From: Leptotrichia sp. oral taxon 215 str. W9775
Lineage (GTDB): Bacteria > Fusobacteriota > Fusobacteriia > Fusobacteriales > Leptotrichiaceae
DNA length: 17,008 nucleotides
Direction: 5' to 3'
NCBI RefSeq assembly: GCF_000469505.1
Contig: NZ_KI272855.1
Coordinates: 25,311 to 42,318, forward strand
Below, one piece after another: positions 14,301-17,008 of the stretch; position 1 is the stretch's first letter, and every line of letters begins with the position of its first letter. Both the position numbers and the translations under genes were made by a program. Below the pieces are notes generated by a model, which was not told the DNA's origin, ran no database searches, and saw only the letters and a program-made list of their open reading frames with translations.

Positions 14301-17008
14301 GTAAATATAAATGCTCCGGTTATTACATCTCCGATTACTGAAGCAAATGGGAAAATCAATATCGGAAGTGTAGCACACGGAGTTGCAGGGAGCCTGTTCA
14401 CAGGTACGGTTGGAAAAGGAATTTCTTCAGCAAATGGTACTGTCCAGGTTGCAAATAATATGTCATCTGTCCAGTCAGTCCTGAATACGGGGACAATTTC
14501 TGTAAATCCTTTACTGACTGGTGCAATGTTTACTCAGAACATGAATCCTGGTTCAAAATATCTGCTGGAAACTAGAAGTAAATATGTTGACCTGAATAAA
14601 TATTATGGAAGTGACTACTTCCTGTCAAGATTAGGATATACGCCTGGCTGGAACAGGGTTAGAAGACTTGGGGACGCATATTATGAAAACCTGCTGATAA
14701 CCAGGGCATTGACAGAGCAATTAGGGACAGCATTTATCAATGGTAAATCTAATGAGGAATTGATAAAATCATTGATGGATAATGCAGGGATGGAAAGTTC
14801 AAGACTGGGACTGCAGGTAGGAAAAGAGCTGACACCTGAGCAGATTAGCGGACTGTCTAAAGATCTGGTATGGTATGTCACTCAGAATGTTAACGGTGTT
14901 GAAGTATTAGTTCCAAAAATTTACTTAAGCAAAAATACTTTGGCCGCAGTAACTGCAGATGGCCGTAATAAAATTGGTGGAGTTAACGGGACATACATCA
15001 AAACTGATAATTTTGTAAATAACGGAATGAAAATTGGTAATGGAGGAGTTACTTATGTCCAGGCAAATACTGTAAGAAATGAGACTGCAACAAATTTACT
15101 TTCAGAAATTACCGGAGACAGAACTTTCATCCATTCAGACGGAAATATCGAAAATATCGGTGGAAGAATAAATGGTAATGAAGCAGTTGCCCTAATTTCT
15201 GACAATGGAAAAGTGACAAATGACACAACAAAGAGAACATTTGGCCATTACAATGGTGAATTTGACAGAACTGGGCATGAAGAAGTGAACTCTTTGGGAA
15301 CAATTTCTTCAAAAGGAACTGTATTTGTGAAAGCGGACAGCTATGAATCAACAGGAGGAATGTTAAGTGCAGATCACCTGGCCTTAGATGTGAACAAAGT
15401 AAACCTGAATGCCTTATCCCTTTCAGGAGAAGACAAGTTTGGTTCAGGAGGAAGCAACTTCAGCAGATATGCAGAAACAACGCATTTAGGAGCAGGAGTA
15501 TCAGCTAATTCAGCTTCGGGAACAGTTGGAGATATGAACTTGAAAGGTTCGTCATTTATCGCAGAAGATACGGCAGGATTTACAGTAACAGGAAACGTGA
15601 AAGCGGAGTCGACAGTAAACAGCTATGAAAATGAATCGAGAAGCACAGGCAAAGGTTTCATGTCATCAAGCAGCAGCTACAGAAATTCACATACTGAAGA
15701 AAATTCAGCGAGTAACCTGATGCTGGGGAAAAATGCTGTAATCAGAGGAAATATTGAAGGTATAGGAAGTAACATCGTTCTTGGAGAAAATACATATGTA
15801 GGTGGAAAAGTTACGACAGATTCAAGACAGCTTCATAACAGTTATTTTGAAGAGAACAGGAAAAAAGGATTTTCAGGAGGAATAAGTCACGGGACAGCAT
15901 CGCTGAGTTATGGGAAATCACAGAATACATACGATGAGAAAAGTACAGTAAATGCAAAATCCAACCTTCAAGTTGGAGATGGCTCAGTATTAAATAGGGG
16001 AGCAGAAATTACGGCTACAAACTTTGAATATGGAAATATTCAGATAAATAATGGCGATGTAAAATATGGAGCAAGAATTGATACAAGGGATGTTCATACG
16101 GAAAGTAAGAGCAGCAGTTTCGGAATTTCAGCAGGAGTAAACAGCCCAATGTTAGACAGGGCAAAACAGGTTGCAGGAGCTGTAAGTCAAGTTAAAAATG
16201 GCGATACTGCTGGCGGAGCAATGGAAGCGATAAATGCTGCGACTGGTACAATTAAAGGGCTTTCAGAAAATATTACAAAACCTGATGGTACAAGAGCCAC
16301 AATAAATGATATCAGAAGTGGAAATTTTAAGGTAAATAATGACTTTTATGTAAGCGGAAATATACGTGCAGGATTTAACAAGTCAAAATCCAGTACAACT
16401 TCACATACTGAAAGTGCTGTAGTTACGACAATGAAACCAATGAATGAAAATTCTAGCATTACCTACAACAATGTAAACAATATAACGTATCAGGGAACAC
16501 AGGCACAGGGTGGAACATTCATCTACAATAATGTTGCTAATATTCAGAAGGAAGCAGTTGAGTTAAGAAACAGATACAGTTCTGAAAGTTCAGGCTTTGG
16601 AGTGGGAGTAAGTGCCGGAATAGGCTCAAACGGACAAATAAAGTCAAACGGTATCAGTGGGAATATTTCTGCAAATAGAAGCAACCAGAATACAGATGAA
16701 ACAATCCATGCAAATGGAAACTTCAGTAATGTAAATGAAGTTCACAACAATACAGGCTCAATGGTACTAAACGGCTTTAACCAGGAAGGCGGAAAAGTTA
16801 CAGGAAACATTGGTAATCTGGTTGTGGAAAGTAGACAGAACACAAGCACAACTACTGGAAGCAGTAAAGGAGTGAATCTTGGAATAAGTGCAAACGGAGT
16901 TCCAAGTTCAGTAAACATAAATGCGAGCAGAACAAATGGAAACAGGGCATTTGTAGATAACCAGAGCACATTCGTTGTTGGAGAAGGAAGCAATCTTCAT
17001 GTTGGAAC
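11370..17008 (+). CDS. TpsA filamentous haemagglutinin/CdiA-like exoprotein (3' end outside window)
   Basis: An open frame of 1879 codons with no stop before the window edge, so the protein is larger. The TTG start is chosen because AGGAGG (11357-11362) lies 7 nt upstream and it gives a proper signal peptide (ENKILRKLVAFMLLIAM); the next ATG (11406) would remove its basic part and has no ribosome site. The TPS domain (about 35-260) holds NPNL (94-97) and SNENGIYLNG (135-144), the counterpart of the NPxG motif. FHA-1 repeats span about 354-605. A less regular centre (about 770-1190) ends in a block typical of CdiA/ShlA-type proteins: YYGSDYFLSRLGYTPG, RRLGDAYYENLLI, DLVWYV and LVPKIYL. From about 1345, FHA-2 (Fil_haemagg_2) repeats continue to the edge. 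I read no cysteine in the visible part. It is predicted to be a secreted beta-helical fibre acting in adhesion or contact-dependent competition; the C-terminal tip that decides this is not visible. Confidence 0.92.
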   Translation, partial: MENKILRKLVAFMLLIAMNINMFGTNLMLDPNSQHNTKLDTSANGTPIINISTPNNRGVSINEFLEYNVGHEGQVLNNADNMGRSHIAGMINANPNLGPNQAANLIILQVNGANRSQIEGYIEALSRNRVDVVLSNENGIYLNGAGTINVRKFTPATGRVTLKDGDVVGIDVEKGRVVIGANGFDATNTDYVNIIAKSLEMQGNLVGNRVDVILGENFVDNNGAVTSKGGINSVAIDAGNLGSMYAGQVRIVSTDKGAGVNSGALIYSKNEKLEITADGKINVAKIKGNGIEIKGSDYTQTELASSDRDINITANTVKLSGQTQAQGNVGLNADVENASEILANGNLKTKKLTNTGKVEVLKKVEITGELDNGGSLISVDGVTVAKDVKNTGEISTNDDFTAKNVVSSGKVFGKNIQADDVDNSGKMLAKGKFTAKNVKNTGEIASGDKISAKKLENSGTAATSSDISVSDSLVNHNGGNIEGKNVEVKGPELRNAGKISAGNIRSKVNEVINSGQVHSSRDVDFDTQKLTNTGEILAVNDVNSAGADVTNNGKIASNNRILLDNSKIANTGEILSGNISMQNAQKFDNTGTIKANNTVLTTTQDINLTGNLHGEQRLAISGRNITNNGNTTGAGIIQITSNDFTNNRDLSSDTVIINGQGNIVNNAIITGDSGKISGNDIANNDLVAFEKYLEINAQNKVQNNKDKTIYGGQTLIIKGNGILNDEGEILGGNMTLDAGKIVNNVGTIQATGDILITSGDFQNIGRVSNLGNYEKYYETWEGRRVSESDVSNSWKMHLEAPSAKTKHSDDSKNQMRSWLRGQISADEINGYSSIMFKKYPNLGFDFLDRVGKKGDDTYYTGTARVPEIPLKGKMESNASTEYGKIQASGNITINSANTRNRDSIISAGGTVDINSSNLENSVTTGNAVQLRDGQEIFRIYFKRGKKNATSNAFLKRDFVNGDIAYEAGQPSIIEGSAVNINAPVITSPITEANGKINIGSVAHGVAGSLFTGTVGKGISSANGTVQVANNMSSVQSVLNTGTISVNPLLTGAMFTQNMNPGSKYLLETRSKYVDLNKYYGSDYFLSRLGYTPGWNRVRRLGDAYYENLLITRALTEQLGTAFINGKSNEELIKSLMDNAGMESSRLGLQVGKELTPEQISGLSKDLVWYVTQNVNGVEVLVPKIYLSKNTLAAVTADGRNKIGGVNGTYIKTDNFVNNGMKIGNGGVTYVQANTVRNETATNLLSEITGDRTFIHSDGNIENIGGRINGNEAVALISDNGKVTNDTTKRTFGHYNGEFDRTGHEEVNSLGTISSKGTVFVKADSYESTGGMLSADHLALDVNKVNLNALSLSGEDKFGSGGSNFSRYAETTHLGAGVSANSASGTVGDMNLKGSSFIAEDTAGFTVTGNVKAESTVNSYENESRSTGKGFMSSSSSYRNSHTEENSASNLMLGKNAVIRGNIEGIGSNIVLGENTYVGGKVTTDSRQLHNSYFEENRKKGFSGGISHGTASLSYGKSQNTYDEKSTVNAKSNLQVGDGSVLNRGAEITATNFEYGNIQINNGDVKYGARIDTRDVHTESKSSSFGISAGVNSPMLDRAKQVAGAVSQVKNGDTAGGAMEAINAATGTIKGLSENITKPDGTRATINDIRSGNFKVNNDFYVSGNIRAGFNKSKSSTTSHTESAVVTTMKPMNENSSITYNNVNNITYQGTQAQGGTFIYNNVANIQKEAVELRNRYSSESSGFGVGVSAGIGSNGQIKSNGISGNISANRSNQNTDETIHANGNFSNVNEVHNNTGSMVLNGFNQEGGKVTGNIGNLVVESRQNTSTTTGSSKGVNLGISANGVPSSVNINASRTNGNRAFVDNQSTFVVGEGSNLHVG
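12429..13190 (+). repeat. FHA-1 type repeat belt within tpsA
   Basis: About a dozen imperfect 17-20 residue units, each opening with a turn like NTGEI, NSGKM, NNGKI or NTGTI and followed by alternating strand residues. Examples are NTGEISTNDDFTAKNVV, NSGKMLAKGKFTAKNVK and NTGEIASGDKISAKKLE. This matches one turn of a right-handed beta-helix per unit (filamentous haemagglutinin repeat). The units are diverged at DNA level, so recent expansion is not obvious. Confidence 0.8.
14560..14935 (+). other. Conserved non-repeat block of CdiA/ShlA-type proteins in tpsA
   Basis: Residues about 1064-1188 carry a helical block outside the beta-helix. Its motifs match those I know from CdiA/HecA/ShlA-type haemagglutinins just before the FHA-2 repeats: SDYFLSRLGYTP, RRLGDAYYENLLITRAL, TPEQISGLSKDLVWYV and EVLVPKIYLS. 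In CdiA this part lies between the receptor-binding centre and FHA-2. It is the best evidence that this is a CdiA/ShlA-type exoprotein and not a simple adhesin. Confidence 0.7.
15400..17008 (+). other. FHA-2 (Fil_haemagg_2) repeat region of tpsA, running off the window
   Basis: At least seven modules carry a Ser/Gly-rich amphipathic strand pair: HLGAGVSANS, GKGFMSSSSSY, KKGFSGGISHG, SSSFGISAGVN, NIRAGFNKSKSS, SSGFGVGVSAGIG and SKGVNLGISANGV. They are spaced roughly 57-91 residues apart and separated by shielded strands such as GGKVTGNIGNLVVESRQNT. This is the pattern of the haemagglutinin repeat found in the distal half of CdiA and related exoproteins. Confidence 0.75.

Noticed and set aside
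12344..16993. Many minus-strand open frames of 60-90 codons across tpsA
   Set aside because: They mirror the repetitive beta-helix coding on the plus strand, have no start signals, and resemble no family.

Overview
The window looks like chromosome from a low-GC, diderm, fermentative bacterium. Fusobacteriota, probably Leptotrichia or a close relative, is the best fit. The reasons are AT-rich intergenic DNA, strong AGGAGG-type ribosome sites, sugar PTS/GH1 metabolism, and an outer-membrane two-partner secretion (TPS) pair whose adhesin resembles fusobacterial haemagglutinins. The genus is an inference; no rRNA or tRNA gene is present to confirm it.

Left part, minus strand (1-4641). Reading in the direction of transcription there is a PAP2-type membrane phosphatase, a class I mannose-6-phosphate isomerase (manA), a PatB/MalY-type PLP C-S lyase, a luciferase-like flavin oxidoreductase and a fused methionine sulfoxide reductase (msrAB, cut by the window edge). 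manA and the PatB/MalY gene form one unit with a good promoter overlapping the end of the PAP2 gene. The flavin oxidoreductase and msrAB form a second, probably redox-related unit. Its promoter is bracketed by two exact 17-bp repeats that look like operators.

Middle part, plus strand (4880-9325). A DUF1269-like glycine-zipper membrane protein has an extended -10 promoter and is followed by a hairpin terminator. Then come an AarF/UbiB-type atypical kinase with a terminator, a GH1 (probably phospho-)beta-glycosidase, and a lone lactose/cellobiose-family PTS IIB. Right after IIB lies a 46-bp near-palindrome. It can act as a terminator and resembles two insertion-sequence ends joined together.

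Right part, plus strand (9504-17008). A TPS operon starts from a textbook promoter. It encodes the TpsB outer-membrane transporter and, 69 bp later from a TTG start, a giant TpsA exoprotein that is still open after 1879 codons at the window end. TpsA has a signal peptide, a TPS domain, an 18-residue FHA repeat belt, a non-repetitive centre with the conserved YP-like block of CdiA/ShlA-type proteins, and FHA-2 type repeats. This is the order seen in CdiA-type contact-dependent inhibition proteins, so a toxin tip and immunity gene may lie just beyond the window. The most unusual detail is in TpsB: both residues of the Omp85 'lid-lock' Arg-Asp pair appear to be replaced by glycine.
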